DNA of 58,391 nt from Enterococcus durans NBRC 100479 = LMG 10746 (GCF_001544215.1 NZ_BCQB01000014.1:1-58391), one strand, 5' to 3'; counted from the stretch's first letter, positions 5,748 through 15,123 are shown. Made by a program: numbers and translations. The notes: generated from the letters alone by a model not told the origin.

Positions 5748-7952
5748 TTATTTTGCAGTGCGGCGTGTTCTTTTCTTGAAGTTCGTTTTTTTCTTTTCAG
5801 AAAATTCAAAGCCTGTAGTGAAGTCTTCTTTTAAAACAATCGTTGCTTCAAATGAACCCTTCTGACCTTTTAACCCTTTCACTGGTTGGCTTGTTCGGCT
5901 ATTTTGAATGATCTCCTTCAGCTGTGTCGCTGTGAGTTTCTTTTTGGCAATCGTTGTCCATAATTTAAAATCACAGGCTTCAGACGTACAAGCTGCCACC
6001 TTTTGATAGAGTAAGACTTCTTGTTCCTGGCATTTTGGACAAATTCCTAAATGACGCGCGGCTTCTTGCTTTTCACTGGCTGCTTTCACTTCTTGTAACG
6101 TCGATCCAAAATTAGTGGATTGGATTTGCCCTGGTACGACTTCCAATAAGTGAGAGACAAATTTTTGGATATTGGCTAGAAAAGTGGTTTGTGTTCCTTT
6201 TCGTTCACCGATCTTTAACAAGTAGCTTTCCCATTTGGCGGTCATTTCGGCGCTCGTAAGCAGCGGCTCTTTTTCCACGGCTTGGCAAAGCAAAATCCCT
6301 TTATTCGTCACCACGAGCTTATTTTTCTCTACCTTGATATATTCCTTTTGTTTCAAGGTTTCAATAATATTCGCCCGTGTCGCTTCTGTACCGATTCCTT
6401 CCACTTCTTTCAATATGGATTGCGCTTCTTCACTATCCACAGTTTTCCCAGCTGTTTTCATTGCAGTGATCAACGTACCTTCGGTATAAGGTTGTGGTGG
6501 CTTGGTTTCTTTTTCAAGAACTTGTAGATCCACCGTCACCATTTCTCCTTTTGTCACTTTAGGAAGTAGCGGCTCTTCTTCCTTCTCTTTTCCGTCGCTC
6601 TCTTTTCCAAATAACTTCTTCCAACCTAGATCTAGCGGCACCTTTCCGATTGCCTTTAACTGAAGCTGCTGAACTTGCGTCAAGATCGTTGTTTCTTCAT
6701 AGGTATACTTTTCCGCAAACATGGCCACCGTTGTTTTTAACACTTGTTCATAAATAGCCTGCTGCAGTGGACTTAGTTGTTCAAAAGCCGCTGCTGTCAT
6801 AACCGTTTTTGTAGGAATGATCGCGTAATGTTCCTGGACTTTCTTATTATTCACATACCGACTATTCGGTGTATGAATAGGAGTCGGAATCGCTTCGGCT
6901 TTTAAAAAATGCTTGTATTCGTCTAAGTGATCCAACAGATACGCATATTCCCCTTCCGTAATATAAGGGGTATCCGTTCGCGGATAGCTTAGATATTTTC
7001 CTTCATACAACCCTTGCATGGCTTCCAAAGTATCTTTGGTACTAGCTTTCATGAGTTGATTCATTTTAGACTGAAGGCTCGATAAAGAAAAAAGACGTGG
7101 GCTAGCCGCACTTTTTTTCTCTGTTTCGACTTGAAGGATCGTACCTGGCTGTTTTCCTAATTGAACACCTTTTTCTTTTAAATAGGCTTCAAATGCTTCT
7201 TGTGTCGCTTGGGTTTCATTTGGATCAAGCTTCGCATCAAATGCGCCATTTTGAGCGATTACTTGGGCTTTTCCTTCAAAATATGGTTCTTTTTGGAAGT
7301 TTCTAATCTTTTCCTGCAATTGATAAATCATATAGAGTGTTGGGGTTTGGACTCTACCTAAAGAAAAACTTCCTGGTATGCCTTTTTGCTGCAAGAGTAA
7401 ACTATACAGTGGGCTACCGTTCATCCCAATTAACCAATCGGCGATCTGACGTGCTTGTGCTTCTTCAAATTTTGGATAGGTCTCTTCTGCGTCTCGTAAC
7501 TGTTGGAATCCCTGATAAATGGCTTCTTTTTCTAAGGAGTTGATCCAAAGTCTTTTAAAGGTTTTTCCTTGATTGGCGCCTGCTTGTTGAATGATTGACC
7601 AGGCAATCAGCTCCCCTTCACGATCGCTATCAGTCGCGATCACAATCGTATCAGCTGACTGCAGCTGTCGTTTGACGACACTAAACTGCTTTTTCTTATC
7701 TTTAGGAACATGATAGTGGTATTGATTGGGGAAAATAGGCAAATCTTCTAATGCCCATTGTTTCCATTTTTCATCGTACATATCGGGCGAATCTAACTCG
7801 ACTAAATGACCAAAACCATACGTGATCACAGTTTCTCCTGTAAACAATCGATCTTGGATCTCAAAATACCCATCTTTTCGGGTAGCTTTAGAAAAGCTAT
7901 CGGCATAAGCCTTCGCTTGTGACGGTTTTTCTGCTAAAATGACGGTTTTCAT
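5748..7952 (-). CDS. topB: DNA topoisomerase type IA (TopB-like)
   Basis: This complete 734-residue type IA topoisomerase starts MKTVILAEKPSQAKAYADSF. It has the Toprim acidic motif ATDSDREGELIAW, the conserved FSLGRVQTPTLYMIY block and the active-site region KYLSYPRTDTPYIT with its catalytic Tyr. A C-terminal zinc-ribbon-like CPKC...C segment follows. The ATG at 7952 is chosen over a longer frame because the N-terminus then matches the family exactly. It starts 10 bases after the primase-like gene ends. A second, broken Inc18 topB sits at 50,747-52,890. Plasmid TopB enzymes resolve replication and transfer intermediates. Confidence 0.95.
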   Translation of the reverse strand: MKTVILAEKPSQAKAYADSFSKATRKDGYFEIQDRLFTGETVITYGFGHLVELDSPDMYDEKWKQWALEDLPIFPNQYHYHVPKDKKKQFSVVKRQLQSADTIVIATDSDREGELIAWSIIQQAGANQGKTFKRLWINSLEKEAIYQGFQQLRDAEETYPKFEEAQARQIADWLIGMNGSPLYSLLLQQKGIPGSFSLGRVQTPTLYMIYQLQEKIRNFQKEPYFEGKAQVIAQNGAFDAKLDPNETQATQEAFEAYLKEKGVQLGKQPGTILQVETEKKSAASPRLFSLSSLQSKMNQLMKASTKDTLEAMQGLYEGKYLSYPRTDTPYITEGEYAYLLDHLDEYKHFLKAEAIPTPIHTPNSRYVNNKKVQEHYAIIPTKTVMTAAAFEQLSPLQQAIYEQVLKTTVAMFAEKYTYEETTILTQVQQLQLKAIGKVPLDLGWKKLFGKESDGKEKEEEPLLPKVTKGEMVTVDLQVLEKETKPPQPYTEGTLITAMKTAGKTVDSEEAQSILKEVEGIGTEATRANIIETLKQKEYIKVEKNKLVVTNKGILLCQAVEKEPLLTSAEMTAKWESYLLKIGERKGTQTTFLANIQKFVSHLLEVVPGQIQSTNFGSTLQEVKAASEKQEAARHLGICPKCQEQEVLLYQKVAACTSEACDFKLWTTIAKKKLTATQLKEIIQNSRTSQPVKGLKGQKGSFEATIVLKEDFTTGFEFSEKKKTNFKKRTRRTAK

Positions 7953-7962
7953 AGTGAAGACT

Positions 7963-9432
7963 TCACTCCCTTTCTTGTTGTCTGCCTTGTTGAAACAACA
8001 TCGCACGTTTTTGCTTTCTGATTTCTTGTTGCTGGATCTCATGCTTCAATTGATCATTCCAATCCTTTTTCACTTCAGGTACAAATTCATGTTCATGCTT
8101 TTTATAGCCTTTGTAGTATTGTTCTGCTTTATAGGAAAGAAGGATTCCTGCATTAACGTCTTTTATGTTGGCTTTTCTACTATAAAAACGATCAAAGTTG
8201 TATGTTCCATCTGCGCGTTCACATACTTTCAGTTCCTTCGCGACCGTGGTACATGCTTCTTTCAAATCAATTGTTTCTACTGGTTCGCCCTTCGCCAACA
8301 TCTTTCCAAACGTAGATTGAACATCATGAGCAGACACCAATTGATTTGTCAGCTGTAAATTAGTTTCAGTTTTGTGTATGGCCATAATTGCTTCAGGTTC
8401 AACACTCATTTCTTTTGCGACTGCTTCATAAGTAGCTTTGTATTCTTTAGGTACTTGCCAATCATTTGGAATTCCTCGCTCACAACGGATTTTCTTATTG
8501 GTAAAAGGATCAACGATTCCCTTCATCTGTTCTTTTTCATAAAAAATATGTCCTGCACGATCATTGTCCACACATACTTCAATTGATTGAGGAAATGTTT
8601 GTTTTCGACTTAATTCAGAAATCGACTCTTCAACGTAATGACTGATTACATGATGTTTTAACCCGTCCATCGAAACTAACCAGGCATCTTGTAGTTTCTC
8701 CCGATTCAATGCAGCGTAACTTAACAGATCAATACTACTTTCAAAGAATTTTAAATGCTTCGGATCGCCTATTTTTAAATTAAATCCGTGATTTGGCGTA
8801 GGATTCTTGTCAATGTGTTTATACGTTCCCCGTTTACCGAAACGATTAAAATCGACGATCGTTCCTTGATAACTTGCCCCTACTGTCTCTCCTGTCTGTG
8901 GATCTTTCCATAAAAAAGCAACCGCATGATCTAAACGGTCGTCTCCAACTAAAAAATTTTGCCGTTCATGTTTCGGCTTTAGTTCAGCAATCAACCCTTC
9001 TTTTTCTGTATAATCAATCAGCCACTCTGGTAGTTTTCGTTCTTCCTTCAGATAATTCCTTCCTTTTTCTGTGAGTGGTTGATAATCAACGGGGTGATCT
9101 TTGTACTTTTCTGTCTCAAAATGAAGATTTTCCACTCGTTCTGTTTTGTCTTCATTCTTTAGAATAAAATCAGTGGCTGCTTTAAATTGTTGCTTAGGGT
9201 CTTGGATCTCTTTGTCTATGAAAAAAAGTTTAGCTAATTCAATAATGTCGCCACTAATATTTTGACTGTTCCAATAAAAACGTTGTTTTCTTCGATCAAA
9301 AACAAATGAATCATGGTCTTCTAAGCGATAGTCTCGTCCTTTATTGACTACAGCCATTCCATTGTTTCGAGCAAAATCCACTATATCGATCTGTTTACAT
9401 CGATCAATAAGACTCATTCTTTTCTCGGTCAT
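7963..9432 (-). CDS. DUF3991/Toprim primase-like protein
   Basis: This 489-residue protein (start MTEKRMSLIDRCKQIDIVDF) follows the layout of Firmicute conjugative-element proteins with an N-terminal DUF3991-type domain and a central Toprim domain. Visible parts are SFVFDRRKQRFYWNSQNISG near residues 45-65, FESSIDLLSYAALN (the Toprim Glu) and CVDNDRAG (the DxD). It probably primes or processes single strands during transfer or replication. It has GGGAGG before the ATG and is preceded by a terminator, so it starts a new transcript with topB and the 49-residue gene. The helicase partner is not evident. Confidence 0.85.
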   Translation of the reverse strand: MTEKRMSLIDRCKQIDIVDFARNNGMAVVNKGRDYRLEDHDSFVFDRRKQRFYWNSQNISGDIIELAKLFFIDKEIQDPKQQFKAATDFILKNEDKTERVENLHFETEKYKDHPVDYQPLTEKGRNYLKEERKLPEWLIDYTEKEGLIAELKPKHERQNFLVGDDRLDHAVAFLWKDPQTGETVGASYQGTIVDFNRFGKRGTYKHIDKNPTPNHGFNLKIGDPKHLKFFESSIDLLSYAALNREKLQDAWLVSMDGLKHHVISHYVEESISELSRKQTFPQSIEVCVDNDRAGHIFYEKEQMKGIVDPFTNKKIRCERGIPNDWQVPKEYKATYEAVAKEMSVEPEAIMAIHKTETNLQLTNQLVSAHDVQSTFGKMLAKGEPVETIDLKEACTTVAKELKVCERADGTYNFDRFYSRKANIKDVNAGILLSYKAEQYYKGYKKHEHEFVPEVKKDWNDQLKHEIQQQEIRKQKRAMLFQQGRQQERE

Positions 9433-9450
9433 TTTAAAACCTCCCAAAAG

Positions 9451-9485
9451 AAAAAAGACTATCCGTTTTTCAGATAGTCTTTTTT
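9451..9485 (-). terminator. terminator between ArdC-like and primase genes
   Basis: The perfect 13-bp stem AAAAAAGACTATC (9451-9463) and its complement (9473-9485) is flanked by A- and T-runs on both sides, so it can work in either direction. It lies 8 bases after the stop of the 790-residue gene and immediately upstream of the primase ribosome site. Confidence 0.8.
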
Positions 9486-9492
9486 ACTTGTT

Positions 9493-11865
9493 TTATACAC
9501 GTTCTTTTTGTGACAATTGTTGTTCATAATAGATTTCATTTTTTCGTTTTGCCACTTCTGACACTGTCTCAAGTGAAAATCGGAATGGATTTCCTAGCGC
9601 AAATTCTTCTGAAGGTAACGCCGTTTGGATCTCTTTTCCATAACTTTTTCCTTTTAAAATTACTTGATTATGCTGCGGATCTTCAATAAACGCCGCATCC
9701 TTCAAATGTAACGTTCGACCCGTATCTTCTTCCATTACTTTCCCGTCTTTCTTGTCGATCCAAAGTGAACCAACAGGAACAATATTCTTTTGTTCTGCCG
9801 TTTCTACAGTATTTTTATGCTCCTGCTTCACTTCTGCTGGTTGGATCTCTGGTTCTCTTTCTCTGTATTGATTGATTTCATTAGAAATGGTTTGAATGAA
9901 TTCATTTGCGACACGGCTGACATCATTCATGATTTTCCCACGTTCCGCAGCTTCCTTATCATCCAAAGTTTGACCATTCTTCGTCCATGCTGCAATATAA
10001 GGAATAGCTTTCTCCGACGTGTCCATTCCAAAATGTTTGCACACAATATAAGAAGTCATTTCTGCCTGCAATTCTTTAGTTGCGGTATCTAATTCTGAAA
10101 ATTTGTGCATTCTTGCATGGGCTAATTCATGAATACTTGTAGCTAAATGCTGCGTAGGAGTATTTCGAGTATTCATGACGATTTCTTCTTCGCCAGTAAA
10201 TTCGTTACGAACATACGCCCCACGTGCTTGTCCTAATTCTCTTTGATAGACTTCAGTTTCTGTCATATCTCGAATTTGTATTCCAATATTGTTGGCTACC
10301 GCTTGAATCCCAGCTTGAAGTTCTGACTGTCCTTTTTTATCCAATTGAAAATCAAAGACACGGTTCGGAAAGATTTTCGGATAGTCTTCAGGTTTTAACT
10401 GTGTTTGTGTGATATCAAACACTTTTTCAATCGTGTAGCAAGTTTTTTTGATCACTTCGATTTGACCACTTTCGATTCGTTTTTTATCTTCTGGTGTAGC
10501 TTCTATTTCTCGAACAAAGCCACGTCCTTTCTCATAAAATCCTTTGACCGTTTTTCTGACAAAGATCTTGTTCCCTTGTTCCCCTTTTTTGATATAGATT
10601 CCTTCTTTTTTCAACGCGGCACGACCTAAACAAGTTGTTGCACCTGGAAATTGTTCCTCAATCAATAATTGATTTCTAAAGGATCGTTCTGGAAAACGAG
10701 ACATAAAGTTCAAAAGTTCTTTGACGTCTTCAGGAGAATGAGTATGCTTTTTCACCGCATCCAGTGCCTGTTGCGAAAGGGATTTAACTTCTTGTTTAAT
10801 CTCTTCTGCCGTTCGTTTTTGATAGCCCTTTTGTTTTGTTTTTGTTTCTTTCGACTGCATTTGTTCTTTCGAAACAGGTTCATTTTTGACCGATTGTTTT
10901 TGTTCCTTCTCAGGTACTTGTTCGCACAATTTTGCTAACTCTAAATAGATGGGTTGATTACTGTTGACGCCATCCCCTAGATCCATTCGGATCTGATCGA
11001 CTACTTCTCCGTTCTTCACTTCTTCAAAATAGAATTTATAATAACCTGCTTCTGCGGCGTATTGGTTATCCAACGTTTTGAGTTGATCGATCAATTCGAA
11101 TGTTACGATCTCCCCACCATAACTTTTCAATCCTTTTTCTGGATCATTTTCGTTGAATTCTACTCGATAAAAATGATCGTTTTCTTTCTCCTTCAAAGAA
11201 TCAGTTGGTACAGCCTCTTCAAGTAATTCACGAACAGCTGCTTTTTCCTCTTCCGACGTGGCTTGGTATTTTTTAGATTCCTCAAATTCCCCGTTTTCAT
11301 TCAGTTCTAAAGCGACTTTTCGATAGCCTTTCAGAAAATAAATGGTCGGATTTTTTTTCCATTGCGTCACTCGTCCGCTGTCAATGATTGCTTGTACTTC
11401 AGGAAGAAGGTTTTCTTTTCCTTTTTCCGATCTTTCTTTCAGCTGTTCTAATGTTTCCAATTTCCGTTGGTATTTTCGGATCGTAGCGGCTGAAAAAGTC
11501 GATTCACCTTTTTCAAAGCGTTCGATTTCTTCTTTGATTCTTGGAATATTCTCGATCGTCATATCCAGTCCGCCGTACTTGTTATAGCCCATTTCCTTTA
11601 TCTCTTCTTGTCTTTCAAGTTTTTCTACTTGTTTTTCTTGTTGCTTGATCTCTTCTCTCAGACTATGCACTTTATTTTCGATTCGCTCTTGTTGCCTAAA
11701 CCAAGAATGCCCATTTCTCTTATCGTTCATTGGTTGACCGTTGGTCTTTCTCTGGTGTTCAAACATCTTTTCAATTTGTTCGTTTAATTCATTTTGCAAT
11801 CGTACTAATTTTCTTTTTGATTTTCCCAAACGACTATTGTCTAGTGGTTCTTTTTCTTCTGCCAT
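9493..11865 (-). CDS. ArdC-like polyvalent protein with zincin domain
   Basis: This 790-residue protein has a coiled-coil N-terminus (about 1-130) and an LPD25-like segment (YRVEFNENDPEKGLKSYGGE, then VVDQIRMDLGDG). An ArdC/ImmA-type metalloprotease domain carries the zinc motif SIHELAHARMH near residue 590 and a downstream LQAEMTSYIVCKHFG that supplies the third ligand (Glu). ArdC-type proteins are transferred with or act on plasmid DNA and can protect it in the recipient. The C-terminal 120 residues hold a short beta-rich repeat-like tail. It lies between the relaxase block and the primase, where such early-acting proteins usually are. Confidence 0.8.
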   Translation of the reverse strand: MAEEKEPLDNSRLGKSKRKLVRLQNELNEQIEKMFEHQRKTNGQPMNDKRNGHSWFRQQERIENKVHSLREEIKQQEKQVEKLERQEEIKEMGYNKYGGLDMTIENIPRIKEEIERFEKGESTFSAATIRKYQRKLETLEQLKERSEKGKENLLPEVQAIIDSGRVTQWKKNPTIYFLKGYRKVALELNENGEFEESKKYQATSEEEKAAVRELLEEAVPTDSLKEKENDHFYRVEFNENDPEKGLKSYGGEIVTFELIDQLKTLDNQYAAEAGYYKFYFEEVKNGEVVDQIRMDLGDGVNSNQPIYLELAKLCEQVPEKEQKQSVKNEPVSKEQMQSKETKTKQKGYQKRTAEEIKQEVKSLSQQALDAVKKHTHSPEDVKELLNFMSRFPERSFRNQLLIEEQFPGATTCLGRAALKKEGIYIKKGEQGNKIFVRKTVKGFYEKGRGFVREIEATPEDKKRIESGQIEVIKKTCYTIEKVFDITQTQLKPEDYPKIFPNRVFDFQLDKKGQSELQAGIQAVANNIGIQIRDMTETEVYQRELGQARGAYVRNEFTGEEEIVMNTRNTPTQHLATSIHELAHARMHKFSELDTATKELQAEMTSYIVCKHFGMDTSEKAIPYIAAWTKNGQTLDDKEAAERGKIMNDVSRVANEFIQTISNEINQYREREPEIQPAEVKQEHKNTVETAEQKNIVPVGSLWIDKKDGKVMEEDTGRTLHLKDAAFIEDPQHNQVILKGKSYGKEIQTALPSEEFALGNPFRFSLETVSEVAKRKNEIYYEQQLSQKERV

Positions 11866-11877
11866 GTCCGTTTCCTC

Positions 11878-12072
11878 CTAAACAAATGGATAATCTTCTG
11901 TCGCATCGACGAACGTCTTCGTAGTCAGATTTAACGTTAAAATATCGCCACTTTGATAAGCTTTTGCCGCTTTGTCTGTGACGACAAAAGATCTGCCTGT
12001 TTGAATTTCTGTCACAAAAACGAGATTGTCTCTGCTTTTTTCAACAACAACTCCAATAGTTGAATAAGCCAT
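11878..12072 (-). CDS. small hypothetical protein (64 aa)
   Basis: This 64-residue beta-rich protein begins MAYSTIGVVVEKSRDNLVFV and has AAAGGAGGAAG before its ATG. It ends 12 bases before the ArdC-like gene and is probably co-transcribed. A TTGAGT/CATTAT promoter with a 17-base spacer can be drawn about 35 bases upstream, after the terminator at 12,154. The pattern of alternating hydrophobic residues suggests an SH3-like barrel, but no family is recognised. Confidence 0.6.
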   Translation of the reverse strand: MAYSTIGVVVEKSRDNLVFVTEIQTGRSFVVTDKAAKAYQSGDILTLNLTTKTFVDATEDYPFV

Positions 12073-12153
12073 TTCTTCTTCCTCCTTTCTTTTGATATAA
12101 TGTAGTCGGAAATCGCACCACTCAATAAATTGGCGGAAAACAATTCATTGAAA

Positions 12154-12189
12154 AAAAGAGTCCTGGACAATCACGTTCAGGACTCTTTT
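12154..12189 (-). terminator. rho-independent terminator after the relaxase block
   Basis: The 12-bp perfect stem AAAAGAGTCCTG (12,154-12,165) pairs with CAGGACTCTTTT (12,178-12,189). On the minus strand it is followed by seven T residues. It ends the RHH-RHH-relaxase-111 aa transcript. Confidence 0.85.
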
Positions 12190-12211
12190 ACTTCTTTTAT
12201 TCACTTAACAA

Positions 12212-12547
12212 CTAACACTCTGTGAGTGAAATGGACTCTTCAATGCTTTTACATGGAAAGTTATTGATTCCCTCTTCATTCATTTCCCAAGTAGTATAAT
12301 AAGGTGCTAACTTGCCCTCATATTCTTGAATGATAAAATATTTTTCACCATTCACATGATTACAACAATACACACCAGTAGCTGGGTACTCAACGACTAA
12401 AAATTGATTTGGATCAAACTGTTCGTTTCTCAACATTTCTCTTATCTGGAACAAATGCTCTTTTTCCAAACAATCGGGAAGTTGTTCGATTCGTTCTTTT
12501 TTTAGTGATCCTTCTATGACTTTCCATTGATTCAAATATCGTTTCAT
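12212..12547 (-). CDS. hypothetical protein (111 aa)
   Basis: This soluble 111-residue protein begins MKRYLNQWKVIEGSLKKERI. It lies 11 bases downstream of the relaxase with a GGAGGAAGAG ribosome site, so it is coupled to it. A DUF/TcpB-like assignment is not supported. The second half has a beta pattern (QFLVVEYPATGVYCCNH) and two Cys close together. It is followed directly by a strong terminator, making it the last gene of the mobilisation operon. Confidence 0.65.
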   Translation of the reverse strand: MKRYLNQWKVIEGSLKKERIEQLPDCLEKEHLFQIREMLRNEQFDPNQFLVVEYPATGVYCCNHVNGEKYFIIQEYEGKLAPYYTTWEMNEEGINNFPCKSIEESISLTEC

Positions 12548-12558
12548 TTCTCTTCCTC

Positions 12559-14151
12559 CTACTGTCTTTCTTGTTCCATTTGAATTCTTCGTTGTTGCTC
12601 TTCGTATGCTTTACTTGCGTGGTATTTTTCTTCATGGGCATTAATCGTTCGATTTAATTGACGTAAACTCCGCTGCGTGACAACTCTTTGTTGGAATTGT
12701 TTCCTGCGCTTCATGAATTCTTCGTAACTATATTTGTATTCATTCGTTGGCAATTGTTTAAGCGTTCGAAAGGATCGTTCATTGTAAATAGATTGCATCT
12801 GATCAACACTTTCTATTAATGGTTTTATTTGACTATCCTGTCTCTTCAGCTCTGTTAGGATGGCATTTCCTGTGCGCTTTTTTAAATCAAAGAGAGCATT
12901 TTTCTCTGCATCCTTTGATTCTCTCTTGCTTTCCCCATAAAGACTTTCTGCTTCTTCTTTCAATGCTTTTGAAATCTGTATATATTCTTGATATTCAGGT
13001 TCTTTTGTTAACACATATTGGGTTAACTCGTCGAGTTTCTCTCTTGTGTATGGTGAAAGTTTAGTTCGATTTTCATCCCCATAATTCCATTCCGAACGTT
13101 TTTCAGGTAAGGTTCTATATACTTCATTTAATAAGTTCATTGCGTGTCGATCATAACGTACTGGCTCTTTTACCACTTTTGTTAAGCTGTTACGCAAATC
13201 ACTTTTTCGTGTCAATAAATTTCGTTTCTCCATACCAATTATTCGATCCTTTTCATAAGAAAAACGTTCTAACTCATGTACATAATTGGTCTTCATTGCG
13301 TCTAATGTTGCTTGTCTTCTCTTACCTTTCGGTACGATATAACTCACACCATTTTCAACCTCAGTGTAAGGTTTACGCGTATTTTCTTTTTCAACAACTG
13401 CAAAATGAATATGGATATGTTTAGTATTGCGGTGAATCGTTGCCATCCAGTAGCCTGTTTCATTCAGTTGCTCTTTCTCGAATAATGTCTCCATCATTTT
13501 TCTTCCAGCTGCTTTTAACCCTTCTTCATCTAAAGTATCTGTTTTGGTATCGTACAATCCTATTTTTTCAAGATAAGAATTATCATGAGAGACAACATCT
13601 TGATAAATGATTGAGCCTTTTTGTTGTCCTCTTTGGAAGATTTGCTTAATCTCCTTCAGATCACTTCCTTTCACTTCGTCTGAAGCCATAGAAAAAACTC
13701 CAGGAAGATTTCCTAAAGCTTTTTTGTGTGGCTCTGTTTGATATTTTTTTATTGCTTGGTTCAAGCGTTGGTATTCTTTTTGTTCACTTTGCGTAAGTTC
13801 TTTCTTTTGTTCTAACGCATAGTGACGGGTCATATAAGAAAGATATTTGGTAAAATCTTGTTCCTCTAACTTGTCAAAATTGATCCCATTCCCCATCAAA
13901 GATTGAGCTTCATTCGACGTTTCACTGAATTCTTTATCCGTCTTACTCTCCGAAAAAGTTTCTCCTTCAGGAATATAAAAATCCTCTAAAGCATTCTTGA
14001 TTCGTTGCAGTTCCTGTTCTTCTTCAGGCGTACGTCGTTCCATTTCTTCCAGCGCTTTTTCTCTTGTCATATAATCAATGTATGTTGAAAAAGATTTTTT
14101 ATTGGGCAAGGTAAATTGACAAGTAAGAATGACTGCAGGCGATTTATTCAT
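12559..14151 (-). CDS. MobP2-family conjugative relaxase
   Basis: This roughly 530-residue relaxase carries the HUH metal site as KHIHIHFAVVEKE at residues 245-257, preceded by WMATIHRNTKHIH. Tyr residues near the N-terminus (STYIDYMTR, residues 24-30) are candidates for the nicking Tyr, and a second copy of the phrase, KYLSYMTR, lies near residue 105. The arrangement matches MobP2/MobL-type relaxases of Firmicute elements. It would nick oriT and pilot the strand to VirD4. The ATG at 14,151 has AAGGGG 6 bases upstream. Two RHH-like accessory genes precede it and a candidate oriT lies 0.8 kb upstream. Confidence 0.9.
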   Translation of the reverse strand: MNKSPAVILTCQFTLPNKKSFSTYIDYMTREKALEEMERRTPEEEQELQRIKNALEDFYIPEGETFSESKTDKEFSETSNEAQSLMGNGINFDKLEEQDFTKYLSYMTRHYALEQKKELTQSEQKEYQRLNQAIKKYQTEPHKKALGNLPGVFSMASDEVKGSDLKEIKQIFQRGQQKGSIIYQDVVSHDNSYLEKIGLYDTKTDTLDEEGLKAAGRKMMETLFEKEQLNETGYWMATIHRNTKHIHIHFAVVEKENTRKPYTEVENGVSYIVPKGKRRQATLDAMKTNYVHELERFSYEKDRIIGMEKRNLLTRKSDLRNSLTKVVKEPVRYDRHAMNLLNEVYRTLPEKRSEWNYGDENRTKLSPYTREKLDELTQYVLTKEPEYQEYIQISKALKEEAESLYGESKRESKDAEKNALFDLKKRTGNAILTELKRQDSQIKPLIESVDQMQSIYNERSFRTLKQLPTNEYKYSYEEFMKRRKQFQQRVVTQRSLRQLNRTINAHEEKYHASKAYEEQQRRIQMEQERQ

Positions 14152-14170
14152 CACGTTCCCCTTCTACTTT

Positions 14171-14593
14171 TTATCTTTTTAGAATCTTCGTTGGATCAAA
14201 TGTATCTACTCTGGCATGAACAGATTCATTCACAGGTTTCTTCAACTGAGGGGAATATTTTTTGGTTTGATTAGATTTAATTTTTCCTTCCACACGTTCT
14301 TTTGCTTCTTGGTAAACTGTTGAATTTGTACCAATTAGTATTCCTGTATCTTTCAAATGAAGATCTGCAAACTCTGAAACCATTTCGGTTAAAATAGAAA
14401 TTTCTTTACTCATTCCATTCAACTTTGCTTGATTGGAATTTACTTTTTTCTCCATTTCTGGATCATAATTCATACATAGAAACCGAACGGCTTCACTATA
14501 GTTTTTAACTTCTGCATGAGTAGAAATAATCTCATCCAACACATCGATATGTGTTTGGTGAAAGTAAATGTGTTTGTCTATAACCTTTGCCAT
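14171..14593 (-). CDS. RHH-like relaxosome accessory protein
   Basis: This 140-residue protein begins MAKVIDKHIYFHQTHIDVLD. The IHFHQ-like strand followed by the helices YSEAVRFLCMNYDPEME resembles a ribbon-helix-helix fold. The rest is helical (NQAKLNGMSKEISILTEMVS) with a basic tail. A GTG at 14,605 in the same frame would add four residues and overlap the previous stop. It lies between the first RHH gene and the relaxase, the usual place of MobC-type proteins that load the relaxase on oriT. Confidence 0.7.
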   Translation of the reverse strand: MAKVIDKHIYFHQTHIDVLDEIISTHAEVKNYSEAVRFLCMNYDPEMEKKVNSNQAKLNGMSKEISILTEMVSEFADLHLKDTGILIGTNSTVYQEAKERVEGKIKSNQTKKYSPQLKKPVNESVHARVDTFDPTKILKR

Positions 14594-14594
14594 A

Positions 14595-14891
14595 TCAAAG
14601 TTCACTTCCTCTATTTTGCTCGATCAAGATTTCTAAAATACGATTGTTTTGGCTAACATATTCTTCTAATATCTTTGTGTTATAGCTTTGAATTTCTGAA
14701 AACTTTTCTAATAACTGATCAAACTTTTCTTTTTTATATTCCATCAAAGGACGATCAAAATCATTTTCTATTAGTAATTTTAAATAATCGTTACGACTCC
14801 ATTTATGACCCGTACGGTTACTTAGTTCGTCACATCTTCGATCAATTTCTCTTACGATTTTCTCATCCACATTTCTTATTCTTACTTCCAT
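14595..14891 (-). CDS. RHH/MobC-like oriT-binding protein
   Basis: This 98-residue protein begins MEVRIRNVDEKIVREIDRRC. The strand VRIRNVD followed by two helices (EKIVREIDRRCDELSN, SRNDYLKLLIEND) is a typical ribbon-helix-helix DNA-binding N-terminus. The C-terminal half is coiled coil. A good GGAGGAATTAAT site precedes the ATG. It is the first gene of the mobilisation operon. The repeat array directly upstream (14,913-14,992) is the natural binding target for itself or its neighbour. Confidence 0.8.
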   Translation of the reverse strand: MEVRIRNVDEKIVREIDRRCDELSNRTGHKWSRNDYLKLLIENDFDRPLMEYKKEKFDQLLEKFSEIQSYNTKILEEYVSQNNRILEILIEQNRGSEL

Positions 14892-14912
14892 ATTAATTCC
14901 TCCAATTTAAAA

Positions 14913-15085
14913 AGGATAGCGAAAAGGAGCCTATCCTTTTTGCTATCCTACTACCCTCCTTTTACTATCCTTCACTATCCTTTCACTATCCTATTTTTAA
15001 ATATTTTGTTCCCACATTTATTTTTGAGAAACGTAATAGGCACAGCCTATTGGAACACTTTTTTTAAAAAGTGTTCCCACGTTTC
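14913..15085. other. candidate oriT: phased CTATCCT repeats and two hairpins
   Basis: Units of CTATCCT occur at 14,931, 14,943, 14,965, 14,975 and 14,986. A degenerate one lies near 14,951, and an inverted AGGATAG at 14,913 forms a hairpin with the first. Spacing is about 10-12 bp or a multiple. Next come an AATAGGC/GCCTATT hairpin (15,035-15,051) and a GGAACACTTTTT/AAAAAGTGTTCC hairpin (15,052-15,077). The region lies just upstream of the RHH-RHH-relaxase operon. ATCCT resembles the core of IncP-type nic sites (ATCCTG). This is an inference from layout. Confidence 0.55.
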
Positions 15086-15123
15086 CTTATGCTCTTTAAA
15101 AAATAAGGTGTTTAAATGGAATT

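Noticed and set aside
12414..12641. Open frame MPMKKNTTQVKHTKSN overlapping the relaxase end
   Set aside because: It overlaps two better genes in another frame and has low-complexity Lys/Arg/Asn content.
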